From Thalassobacterium sedimentorum (GTDB taxonomy: Bacteria; Verrucomicrobiota; Verrucomicrobiia; Opitutales; Coraliomargaritaceae), in assembly GCF_031127905.1 (NCBI RefSeq), contig NZ_JARXIC010000006.1:62001-126000 (forward strand): 64,000 nucleotides of DNA, read 5' to 3'. Under the pieces are notes generated by a model, which saw only the letters and a program-made list of their open reading frames with translations, was not told the DNA's origin and searched no databases. Positions 1 to 8,068 of this stretch are shown here, in pieces; within the stretch, counting starts at the first letter, position 1; each line of letters opens with the position of its first letter. The position numbers and the translations under genes were made by a program.

Positions 1-2
1 AA

Positions 3-401
3 TTTAAACTAAACCCGACAGTGACTCCCTCATTGGCTACACTACAGCAAACCCAATTGCTCCTTACGGAGATTTGGGAAGCGTGCTATCTGGAAGTTGA
101 AAGCACACGATTAGGACACTGTTTTCGCACTGCGGACGAGTATATCCATTACCGCGGCAAATTATTTCCGGAGATCCCACAGTGGCGTAACTATTTACTC
201 GCAATTCGCGACCAGTTGAAGCGGGGAGGGCACTTGTCGCCGATTTTTGATTACCCACGCGGAGCCTTGCAGCGTTCCTTGTTAAGCCTATTGGCGGAGC
301 CGGCCGACCTGCAGCAAGCAGGTCGTTTGCTGGGCACAAAACTTGCTAATATGCAAATTGCGGCGCAGCATTACACTCAGTGGTGGGGGTATTATAGTTA
401 A
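3..401 (+). CDS. Hypothetical protein, probably the C-terminal end of a longer protein
   Basis: The frame is open to the left window edge, so this may be the tail of a longer gene. The first possible start inside the window is GTG at 21, which would give 126 residues. The sequence is rich in Trp, Tyr, Leu and Gln, with no signal peptide, membrane segment or motif I recognise. It ends 12 bp before a GT4 glycosyltransferase on the same strand, so it probably belongs to the same exopolysaccharide transcript. No function is assigned. Confidence 0.6.
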   Translation, partial: FKLNPTVTPSLATLQQTQLLLTEIWEACYLEVESTRLGHCFRTADEYIHYRGKLFPEIPQWRNYLLAIRDQLKRGGHLSPIFDYPRGALQRSLLSLLAEPADLQQAGRLLGTKLANMQIAAQHYTQWWGYYS

Positions 402-413
402 GCCAATTTTCTC

Positions 414-1619
414 ATGTCAGACAAACCACGCGCCTTTCTTTTTATGCCCTATATTCCGTTTCCGGTGGATCGTGGGACCTATCAGCGTGTTTATCATCTA
501 TTCGTTGAGCTTGCCAAATCCTTTGATATAGATCTGGCCTGCCTACAGGAGGATCCAGAGCGGGATATGGTACCTTTTGTCGCGTATACTAAGCGACGCA
601 TTGCAATTCCCTTTAAGAATGCGCCATGGCAAAAGCTATTCCCCGACCGTTTACTCAACCCCTTGCCGACCACTGTTGCACATTGGCAAGTTCACGGTGT
701 TTCGGAAGCGCTACACGCATTTGTAGCTGGACAGGACTACCAGCGAGTGATCTTTATCGATCTGGTACTTTGGCCCTATATTAAAGAACTCTTTCCAGCA
801 CATCCAAATGTCATCATGGATCGTAGTCGGGTAGATTGGCTTTTTCAAACCGAAGAGTTAAACACTTTATCATTGAGCTTTCGGGAACGCCTTTTGCGCA
901 AGGAAAACTTGCGTAAAATCGCGCAGTTGGAACGGGAAGCTTATGCGGCGATTGCAGGTATGATTGTTTGTGGCTGGGATGATCGTGATTTCTTACAAAA
1001 GAAGCTGGGCAAGTCGGATAAAATTTTCGTGCTCGCGAATGGTTTTAACGAAGTCTTTTTTGATGCGTCGACACACCCACGACAACTGACAGAAGCACCA
1101 AGCTTTCTTTTTTGTGGGGCATTGGACTATTCGCCCAATGTGGATGCGATCAATTGGTTTGCTGATGAGATTTGGCCACTGGTTCACAGAGCAATGCCAG
1201 ACGCGGTCTGGCGTATTATCGGTAAATCTCCGGATGCACGTTCGCAAGCGTGGGGCCAATTGGAAGGAGTCGATTTAGTGGGCGAAGTGCCGGATGTGCG
1301 GCCGTATTATCAATCCAGTTGGGCCCAAGTGGTGCCTTTGCGCATTGGCGGTGGCACGCGCCTGAAAATCGTCGAATCGCTTGGCATGCGTTGTCCAGTC
1401 CTTTCAACGACTCTGGGTGCCCAAGGCCTGGACTTACCGCCGGAAGAGTCGATCTTACTAGCTGATGATCCACAGCATTTTGCCAATGCACTCATTCGCG
1501 TGTTACAAGATCCCGAATTACGTCAGAATTTGGAAACGAACGGCTTAGCCGTGGTTCAGGCGAATTATCGCTGGGAACAACTTGGGCAGAAACTAACCAA
1601 CTACATCCAGAATTTATGA
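414..1619 (+). CDS. GT4-type glycosyltransferase, similar to exosortase-associated sugar transferases
   Basis: This 401-residue cytoplasmic glycosyltransferase has two Rossmann-like halves. The N-terminus (MPYIPFPVDRG, about residues 11-21) is the acceptor-side start typical of family 4. The C-terminal half carries a donor-binding stretch (VVPLRIGGGTRLKIVESLG, about 306-324) with the conserved Gly-rich turn and Glu. The layout resembles the Stp1-type transferases (TIGR03087) known from PEP-CTERM/exosortase clusters, which fits the exosortase genes 11 kb downstream. Its stop overlaps the start of the next gene (ATGA), so translation is probably coupled. Sugar donor and acceptor cannot be read from the sequence. 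Confidence 0.88.
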   Translation: MSDKPRAFLFMPYIPFPVDRGTYQRVYHLFVELAKSFDIDLACLQEDPERDMVPFVAYTKRRIAIPFKNAPWQKLFPDRLLNPLPTTVAHWQVHGVSEALHAFVAGQDYQRVIFIDLVLWPYIKELFPAHPNVIMDRSRVDWLFQTEELNTLSLSFRERLLRKENLRKIAQLEREAYAAIAGMIVCGWDDRDFLQKKLGKSDKIFVLANGFNEVFFDASTHPRQLTEAPSFLFCGALDYSPNVDAINWFADEIWPLVHRAMPDAVWRIIGKSPDARSQAWGQLEGVDLVGEVPDVRPYYQSSWAQVVPLRIGGGTRLKIVESLGMRCPVLSTTLGAQGLDLPPEESILLADDPQHFANALIRVLQDPELRQNLETNGLAVVQANYRWEQLGQKLTNYIQNL

Positions 1620-2803
1620 GTTCCTCTGAGCGACAAGTTGCATTTCTTCTAGGTCTACCGTTTCACATGATTACCATGGATGAAACCATCGAAGATGCGG
1701 TGGCTGCAATTGCAGCGCGTAATCCCAGTTATTACATTACTGCCAATGTTGATTTCATCGCTCAAGCGCATGAAAGTGAGCCGCTGAAAGATATATTGTT
1801 TCATGCCGATCGAGTTGTTTGCGACGGGATGCCGTTAGTATGGTTGTCACGCTACTTTCATCCAGTCCTGCCCGAACGTGTCGCTGGTTCAGACATGGTC
1901 TTTCGTCTCTTTAGCGAAGCAAATGAACGTGCATGGAAGGTCTTTTTTCTTGGATCGGATGCGACGACCTTGAGTCAGACCAAGTCCATTCTGGCACAGC
2001 AATATCCCAAGATGGAAGTGGTCGGCACTTTTTCGCCTCCTTTTGGCCCGGTTGACTCATGGCCGAATGAGGCCATCTTAGCCGACATTAAGGGCAGTCA
2101 ACCGGACTTATTACTGGTTGCTGTGGGCTGCCCAAAACAAGAGTATTGGATATCGAAATATTACAAAGAAGCCGCAGTGCCTCTGTCAATTGGCATCGGT
2201 GCATCCTTGGATTTCATTTGTGGCACCCAGGTGCGTGCCCCCGTTTGGATACAGAAAATCGGGATGGAGTGGTGCTGGCGTATGCTGAGTGACCCCAAGC
2301 GTCTGGTGAAGCGATATGCCAAAGATCTGTATTATTTGGTCGTGCTGGCGAACCTGCAGCGACGTATTACAAGCCAAGCTACGAGTGAAAAGGATCAATC
2401 CGCTGCTGCTGACAGAGAGAGCGCCCAAGACGCAGGCACAGCAACGGTTGACATCCGCAATCAGGACGTGCAATGGATCAGTTGGTCCGGGGAAGCTGAA
2501 CGGAGTGTGCTCGAGACACTTGAGCGACCAGCGGACACGACTAAGCCTGTTTTTATCAACTTATCTGCAGTTAGTTTTATGGATAGTTCGGCGATCGGAC
2601 TGCTCGCGAAATTTGCCCGTGACGCCCGCAAGGCAAAGGTTGCTTTTGGTATCGTGCAACCTGCAGATCGTGTAGTTCAAATAATTGAGGCGATGCATCT
2701 CTCCTCACAGTTCCCCGTCTATGCTGATCGGAATGCTGCCTTGGAAGTCTTACACGCTCCTGACGTGTCTATGACAAATAATCAAACGGAAGGCACCGCA
2801 TGA
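1616..2803 (+). CDS. WecG/TagA/CpsF (GT26) glycosyltransferase fused to a C-terminal STAS domain
   Basis: Residues 13-245 form a complete GT26 domain: ANVDFIAQA at 43-51, DGMPLVW at 70-76 and PKQEYWI at 173-179. The family transfers a ManNAc-type or other sugar to a lipid-linked intermediate at the inner membrane. GT26 proteins normally stop near 250 residues. Here a Ser/Ala/Gln-rich linker (251-276) leads to a STAS domain (about 277-380) of the SpoIIAA/RsbV type, with FMDSSAIGLL at 321-330. The second Ser of DSS (Ser325) matches the phosphorylated position of anti-sigma-factor antagonists. The fusion is unbroken and the gene overlaps its neighbours by 4 bp on each side. The STAS domain could make this enzyme a target of an RsbW-type kinase; a protein with RsbW-like ATPase and PP2C domains is encoded at 29517-31223. 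Confidence 0.92.
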   Translation: MSSSERQVAFLLGLPFHMITMDETIEDAVAAIAARNPSYYITANVDFIAQAHESEPLKDILFHADRVVCDGMPLVWLSRYFHPVLPERVAGSDMVFRLFSEANERAWKVFFLGSDATTLSQTKSILAQQYPKMEVVGTFSPPFGPVDSWPNEAILADIKGSQPDLLLVAVGCPKQEYWISKYYKEAAVPLSIGIGASLDFICGTQVRAPVWIQKIGMEWCWRMLSDPKRLVKRYAKDLYYLVVLANLQRRITSQATSEKDQSAAADRESAQDAGTATVDIRNQDVQWISWSGEAERSVLETLERPADTTKPVFINLSAVSFMDSSAIGLLAKFARDARKAKVAFGIVQPADRVVQIIEAMHLSSQFPVYADRNAALEVLHAPDVSMTNNQTEGTA

Positions 2804-3960
2804 AACAACCAGTCAAAATATTATTATCGGCAGGAATGATTCAAGGGGGGCTTTCCGGCGTGGGGCGCTATGTGGTTGAGCTTGCGAATCGCATGCGTCA
2901 ATATGAGAGCATAGAATTACATCTCGCTGGGTTCAATTCAGATCGACACTTGTTTCCAGAGTATGAGGATGCGCGCTGGCTACCAATCCCCGATACCGCA
3001 CAATCGGGAATTAAAAATGTGCTTTGGCACCAGCTGAAGCTACCCAATCTGTTAAAACAGCGCGGCTATGACTTACTGCATATTCCAAGCTATCGACGCA
3101 TTCTAGCATTTTCACCCATTCCGCAATTAGTGACGATACATGATTGTGCTCCTTTTCGATTGCGCGATAAGTATGGCCTACTGCGTGGTCTATTTGGGCG
3201 ACAATTGTCACCGTGGCTCGCACGAAGATGCGATTCGGTGATCGCAGTCAGTCAGTTCACAAAGCAAGATCTAATTGATTTTTTCAAACTCCCGTCCAAA
3301 CAGATCGTAGTCGTGCACAATGGTCTCAGCCACACGAGTTATTACCCTCAGAGCGCATTCCAGCTAGATACCTTTCGTGCGAAACATGGATTGAAACAGC
3401 CCTATCTTATTTACGTTTCGCGTTTAGAACATCCAGGTAAGAATCATGTTCGACTGATCGAAGCCTATGAAGCCTTTCGCCAAAACACTAATAGTAAGGT
3501 ACACTTAGTACTCGGCGGTGCCCCTTGGCATGGCGCAGACGTCATCCAGGAACGAGTGGCCAAGTCCCCGTTTGCGCAGGACATTCTACTGCCCGGATTC
3601 ATGGACGAAGCGGAACTGCCATTGTGGTATGCGGGAGCCGAGGCATTGGTCTTTCCCAGCCTGATTGAAGGCTTTGGATTACCAGTAGTTGAGGCCTTGG
3701 CCTGTGGTGTCCGGGTTGTAAGTTCCAACAGTGGCAGCTTGCCTGAAGTCGGTGGAGATGCTGCGATTTATTTCGATCCCGAGTCTATCGCCGCGATCAC
3801 TGCTGGCTTACAGCAATTACACACGGAAAGTGCAGAAAAGGCACAACAGCGCATTCAAGCCGGACTTCAACATGCCGCCACTTTTGATTGGGATCTGGCT
3901 GCAAAGCTCACTTGCCAGAGCTATTTTAATACGCTAAACATTGAGTCCACAGCTCAATAG
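2800..3960 (+). CDS. GT4 family glycosyltransferase
   Basis: This 386-residue family 4 transferase starts with a Gly-rich acceptor-side loop (GGLSGVGRYVVELA, about 17-30). A GT1/GT4 C-terminal domain follows, with YVSRLEHPGKNH (about 205-216) and the EX7E-type donor site PSLIEGFGLPVVEALACG (about 285-302). It overlaps the GT26-STAS gene by 4 bp and precedes the chain-length gene, so it probably adds one sugar of the repeat unit on the cytoplasmic face. Specificity is unknown, although this sequence type is common among mannosyl- and glucosyltransferases. Confidence 0.9.
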   Translation: MKQPVKILLSAGMIQGGLSGVGRYVVELANRMRQYESIELHLAGFNSDRHLFPEYEDARWLPIPDTAQSGIKNVLWHQLKLPNLLKQRGYDLLHIPSYRRILAFSPIPQLVTIHDCAPFRLRDKYGLLRGLFGRQLSPWLARRCDSVIAVSQFTKQDLIDFFKLPSKQIVVVHNGLSHTSYYPQSAFQLDTFRAKHGLKQPYLIYVSRLEHPGKNHVRLIEAYEAFRQNTNSKVHLVLGGAPWHGADVIQERVAKSPFAQDILLPGFMDEAELPLWYAGAEALVFPSLIEGFGLPVVEALACGVRVVSSNSGSLPEVGGDAAIYFDPESIAAITAGLQQLHTESAEKAQQRIQAGLQHAATFDWDLAAKLTCQSYFNTLNIESTAQ

Positions 3961-3984
3961 CTGTTCAGTGCTTTTACCTATTCA

Positions 3985-5964
3985 ATGAGACAACTCGAGC
4001 GAGCCAGACCTGCTACCTTTCGATTTCCGATTCCGATCGATCCGTTGCGCGTACTCTATGGAGTACGTCAGCGATGGCTTTGGTTTCTTATTTTGCCAAT
4101 TGTATTGGGAGTATTTGGATGGATATTGGGAAGCACTCAAGCAGAGAACCGTTATTCTGTGTCGCTGCAATTGATCAAATCTGAGGTCGCCAACACCGTA
4201 CAAACGAGTGAGTCCGGGCAGGCCTTTAAGCCCAGAGATTTAAGTGACGATACCTTGTTATCTACGACCTATTCAACCGTGGTGCTGAATGGCACGGCCG
4301 CCCGACTGGACCCTCCGCGCAGTGCAGGACAGGTGAAGTCGATGGTTGAGATCGTTAAACAGCGCAATACCTCACTGTTCTATCTGACAGCCCACTCGCG
4401 TATCAGCCCGGAAGATGCGATTGAAACAGTAACAATTTGGGCGGATGAGGTGATTCGCTTCACCAACAATTTACAGCGTGAAGAGGCCCGCCAAATGGAG
4501 AGCTTTATTTCAGAACAACTGGATTCTATTGAACTACAGTTGGAACAAGCCAATCGACAGATCCTAGCTTTTACTCGCGAAAATAATTTTGTTGATGTTG
4601 ACCAACAAACCGAGTCCAGCCTTACAGCTTTGGAGAATTTACGGAGTCGTCTCGCCAATGCGCGTATTTCACTGAAGACAAAAGATGTACAAATCACCCG
4701 GTATCGTCAGGAACTACGGGCACAAAGCCCGCTGGAAGCAGACTTAAAGAAGAAGCGAGAGGAACTGACTTATCTGCGAGGCCGCTATACGGATGAAAAT
4801 CCGATGGTTAAGGAAAAGCTTTATGAGATTCAGTATATCAATGAGCAGCTTTCGGCGGTCGATGAGTCAGATGTGGAAGATTTAAAGAACTTCACCGGCA
4901 GCGATTTAGGTAATAATCTGTATCTGGAAATCATCGCACTTCAAAATGAACGTACGGAACTGGAGAACCAAATTGAGGATTTGAGCCTGCGTGTGAGCGC
5001 TCGAGAGGATGAGGTGGCTGGGATTCCAGAGAAAGCTCTACGACTTTCTGAGCTTAAGAGTCGTCGCAATTTACTGATCGATGCTCAAGCGCTCTTAGAC
5101 AGTCGTCGCAAGGAGGCCGCATTTTACGAAACGAAAGCTCCCGGTTATTGGCGTATTTTTCAGACGCCGAGCATAGAAGAAGTAGCGCATAGCTCTCAGA
5201 ATGTGAAGGCGATGTTCTTAGGCTTTGTTGGCACACTCAGCGGTGTCGGCCTGGCTTTGCTTGCGGCCATTGTATGGGAGCTCATGCAAGCGGGCTTGCG
5301 TACACCACTCGAAGCAGCGATTGCAACGGCAACGCTGCCGATTTTTAATTATGTCACGCAAGATGCCGAAATACGTTCGTGGTGGACTAAACGTCTCTTA
5401 CCCCGCAGCGAATCTGCGCTCAATGAACGGTCCTTGAAGGCCTTTTGGCTAACACATGCCATCTCAGGGGAGGGGATCGAGCGTAAGCGTTTCCTTTTTG
5501 CACATACTGAAGTCGGATCGAACGAGTCTGTCTTCTGGCATGCCTTATTCAATTTGATTCAGGCGGAAGGTCAGTCGGTGATTTTTTATAATATCGATGC
5601 CACCCATGATTCGGAAATTATAGAATTACAGTCACACCCAGCCATCAAACAATGGGCTCCGACACTCGACACCCTGCCGGAAGATGATGAAGCCTTAGTG
5701 TTTGTACGACTCGTACAATCTCCAGGCGTTCAGGATATTCGATTATTACGAGAAATGGATGCGTATTATCTATTGAATTCGCCCAGTAGTGCCACACGAG
5801 ATACGACACAGCATAAGAGCGATTTATTGCGCAAATTATTAGGGCCCGCCAATGGCATGTTGATTGTTGATGTCGCCGCTGGACGTACCCTGCCGCGCCT
5901 AATTAAATGGTTGGAGTTGATGGTATTGAATAAGTGGGCCAATCGAATTGCTGAAACCGATTAA
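3985..5964 (+). CDS. Wzz/GumC-like polysaccharide chain-length protein with a degenerate kinase-like tail
   Basis: This 659-residue inner-membrane protein has a first membrane segment at about 29-47 (WLWFLILPIVLGVFGWIL). A long periplasmic region with extended coiled coil covers about 160-390, and a second membrane segment lies near 412-435. This is the polysaccharide co-polymerase layout that controls chain length and docks to the outer-membrane exporter. The cytoplasmic tail (about 465-659) lies where PCP-2a proteins carry a tyrosine autokinase. It keeps a Rossmann-like pattern (FLFAHTEVGSNESVFWHAL, then a VIFYNID strand) but has no GxxGxGKS/T Walker A and no Tyr-rich C-terminus, so kinase activity is unlikely. 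It is followed after 2 bp by two Wza-like genes. Confidence 0.88.
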   Translation: MRQLERARPATFRFPIPIDPLRVLYGVRQRWLWFLILPIVLGVFGWILGSTQAENRYSVSLQLIKSEVANTVQTSESGQAFKPRDLSDDTLLSTTYSTVVLNGTAARLDPPRSAGQVKSMVEIVKQRNTSLFYLTAHSRISPEDAIETVTIWADEVIRFTNNLQREEARQMESFISEQLDSIELQLEQANRQILAFTRENNFVDVDQQTESSLTALENLRSRLANARISLKTKDVQITRYRQELRAQSPLEADLKKKREELTYLRGRYTDENPMVKEKLYEIQYINEQLSAVDESDVEDLKNFTGSDLGNNLYLEIIALQNERTELENQIEDLSLRVSAREDEVAGIPEKALRLSELKSRRNLLIDAQALLDSRRKEAAFYETKAPGYWRIFQTPSIEEVAHSSQNVKAMFLGFVGTLSGVGLALLAAIVWELMQAGLRTPLEAAIATATLPIFNYVTQDAEIRSWWTKRLLPRSESALNERSLKAFWLTHAISGEGIERKRFLFAHTEVGSNESVFWHALFNLIQAEGQSVIFYNIDATHDSEIIELQSHPAIKQWAPTLDTLPEDDEALVFVRLVQSPGVQDIRLLREMDAYYLLNSPSSATRDTTQHKSDLLRKLLGPANGMLIVDVAAGRTLPRLIKWLELMVLNKWANRIAETD

Positions 5965-5966
5965 TC

Positions 5967-6980
5967 ATGATTAGCCGCGGTCTCATCGTTATATTTATTC
6001 TACTGAATGTATTGTGTAGCAACCTCAGCGCACAAGCTGATGCAAGTGAGAAGGCGCAAACGCCGGTGTCATGGCGCGAGCGCTACACCCTGGGGCCCGG
6101 AGACGTGGTCAATATCCGCTTTTATGGCCGCGGCGAACTCGATCGTCCGGGCGTGCGGATTGCCCCGGATGGCACCATCAGTTACCTTCAAGTTAATAGC
6201 CTCAAGGTCAACGAGCTCACGATCGACGAATTGCGCACGACCTTGGAAGGTGCCCTGCGCGAGTATCATCGTGATCCGCGTTTGATTATCACACCTTGGG
6301 AGTTGAAGAGTAAGCGTTACGTCATCCTCGGCAAAGTAATGGACAAAGGGGTCTTCACACTCGATCGCCCCATCACTTTATTGGAAGCCATTGCGCGCAG
6401 CCGCGGAATCGAGACCGGACTGTTCGAGCAATCGACAGTTGAAATTGCCGACCTGGATCGCTCCTTTATTATTCGCAATGGCGAGCGTTTGGATGTCGAT
6501 TTCGCCAAGCTGTATTTTGAAGGTGATCTCTCGCAGAATGTCTATCTCGAACCGCAGGACTACATTTATTTAGCCTCCAATTTGTCGAATGAATACTTTG
6601 TACTCGGCTCGGTAGCGCAACCAGGCGCGCAGGGGTTTTCTAACCGCGCGAGCGTCATCTCGGCCGTTACTCGACGAGAAGGTTTTACTGAAGGTTCATG
6701 GCAAGATCGAGTCTTAGTGGTGCGTGGTAGTATGAGCGATCCTGAACTATTCGTCGTCAATGTGAAGGCCATCTTAGCCGGAAGCGAGCCAGACTTCCCA
6801 CTCGAGCCTGGTGATATTGTCTATGTCAATGACCGACCTTGGTATAAGGCCGAACAAATACTTGATACCGCTCTGCAGAACTTTCTCAAGAGCGCGACTT
6901 CAACCTGGGTAAATGAAAACGTGCCTGATGGCATTACCAATCCATGGTTTAAGCGCACAGGTTGGAAGGATTCTGAATGA
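5967..6980 (+). CDS. Wza-like polysaccharide export protein (first of two adjacent copies)
   Basis: The 337-residue protein has an N-terminal signal peptide (hydrophobic 4-16, likely cleavage after Ser-Ala-Gln-Ala near 24) and no lipobox Cys. A poly-export domain starts at LGPGDVVNIRFYGRGEL (about 42-58), with the typical PDGTISYLQV strand pair. Two SLBB-like blocks follow (YVILGKVMDKGVFTL, about 112-126; YFVLGSVAQPGAQGF, about 210-224). Such proteins form the periplasmic/outer-membrane channel for capsule or exopolysaccharide. It shares its domain order and many local motifs with the next gene, which it overlaps by 4 bp (ATGA). Confidence 0.9.
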   Translation: MISRGLIVIFILLNVLCSNLSAQADASEKAQTPVSWRERYTLGPGDVVNIRFYGRGELDRPGVRIAPDGTISYLQVNSLKVNELTIDELRTTLEGALREYHRDPRLIITPWELKSKRYVILGKVMDKGVFTLDRPITLLEAIARSRGIETGLFEQSTVEIADLDRSFIIRNGERLDVDFAKLYFEGDLSQNVYLEPQDYIYLASNLSNEYFVLGSVAQPGAQGFSNRASVISAVTRREGFTEGSWQDRVLVVRGSMSDPELFVVNVKAILAGSEPDFPLEPGDIVYVNDRPWYKAEQILDTALQNFLKSATSTWVNENVPDGITNPWFKRTGWKDSE

Positions 6981-8068
6981 CCTTAGAACTACGAATTTAC
7001 CGGCTATTCAGTCTCACTCTGTGCGTATTATACTTTGCGGTCGGCTGTAAGCATGTAGCGGAGCGCGAAGAATTCGATCCACGTAAGGTCGAAGAGAGTC
7101 TCTTACACCAAGAAGCCTTTCAATCGCTCGAAACAAAACGCAAACTGGATCCTTCAAATTTGCATCCCAGCGAAGTGCCCTATGAAATTGGTGTTGGCGA
7201 CTGGGTGGAAATCGAGATTACTGGTGTTGCAGGTAGCCGCTCCGAAACTTTTGTGATGCCTGACGGTCGAGTCTATTACGATCTGGCGGGCGGAGTTAAG
7301 GCCGATGGCTTAACCGTTAAAGAACTTAGCCAAGCTTTGGAAAAAGCACTGCGTCGCGATTACTCCAGCCCCAGTGTGAATGTCACTCTACGCGAGGTGC
7401 GTAGTCGTCGCGCTTGGTTACTCGGCCGTCTCAATAAGCCGGGTCTCTACCCACTCAGTCAGCCAACGACTTTACTCGAAGGCATTTCACTGGCAGGCGG
7501 ACTATTTACCTCTCGCTTTAGCGGTTCCACTGAAGAGTTGGCCGACTTGGGCAATAGTTTCGTCCTGCGCGATGGCCAAGTGCTGCCGGTTGATTTGCTG
7601 GCACTGATTAAGAGTGGGGACATGAGTCAAAATATTTACTTAGAGGACGGTGACTACGTCTACCTACCGTCCTCACTCTCACAGAATGTGCATGTGTTGG
7701 GTGCCGTCATGCAACCGCAGGCGATCGGCTATAAGGATAAGATCAATATAGTCGCTGCGATCGCGCATGCTAAGGGGCCGAGTCCGGATGCTAATTTGGA
7801 TCGGGTTCTGATTATTCGCGGTTCATTGTCTGAGCCTAAAGTTGCCGTGGTGGACTTCAAAGCGATTCTCGCTGGCCGCGCAACCAATGTCGAACTGCGT
7901 CCCTTTGATATCGTCTGGGTGCCTGACCGGCCGTTTAAGAAGTTAGAGACTTACTTCTGGTTAATCTTTGATGCTGCAGCGACGACGATCGCTGTCAATG
8001 AGGGGGCTAATTCGGTGGAAACGATCGACGGTGTGAGTCCCAATATCTCTATATCTATAGGCGAATGA
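6977..8068 (+). CDS. Wza-like polysaccharide export lipoprotein (second copy)
   Basis: This 363-residue outer-membrane lipoprotein has a signal peptide ending in a lipobox (FAVGC, Cys24). The poly-export domain begins at YEIGVGDWVEIEITGVAG (about 70-87) and is followed by two SLBB-like segments (AWLLGRLNKPGLYPL; HVLGAVMQPQAIGY). Motifs such as SQNIYLEDGDYVYLPS and RVLIIRGSLSEPKV match equivalent positions in the preceding protein, so the two are paralogues. A lipidated Wza partner is the usual form. Having a non-lipidated and a lipidated copy side by side suggests a two-component or heteromeric channel. It overlaps the flippase gene by 4 bp. Confidence 0.9.
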   Translation: MTLELRIYRLFSLTLCVLYFAVGCKHVAEREEFDPRKVEESLLHQEAFQSLETKRKLDPSNLHPSEVPYEIGVGDWVEIEITGVAGSRSETFVMPDGRVYYDLAGGVKADGLTVKELSQALEKALRRDYSSPSVNVTLREVRSRRAWLLGRLNKPGLYPLSQPTTLLEGISLAGGLFTSRFSGSTEELADLGNSFVLRDGQVLPVDLLALIKSGDMSQNIYLEDGDYVYLPSSLSQNVHVLGAVMQPQAIGYKDKINIVAAIAHAKGPSPDANLDRVLIIRGSLSEPKVAVVDFKAILAGRATNVELRPFDIVWVPDRPFKKLETYFWLIFDAAATTIAVNEGANSVETIDGVSPNISISIGE

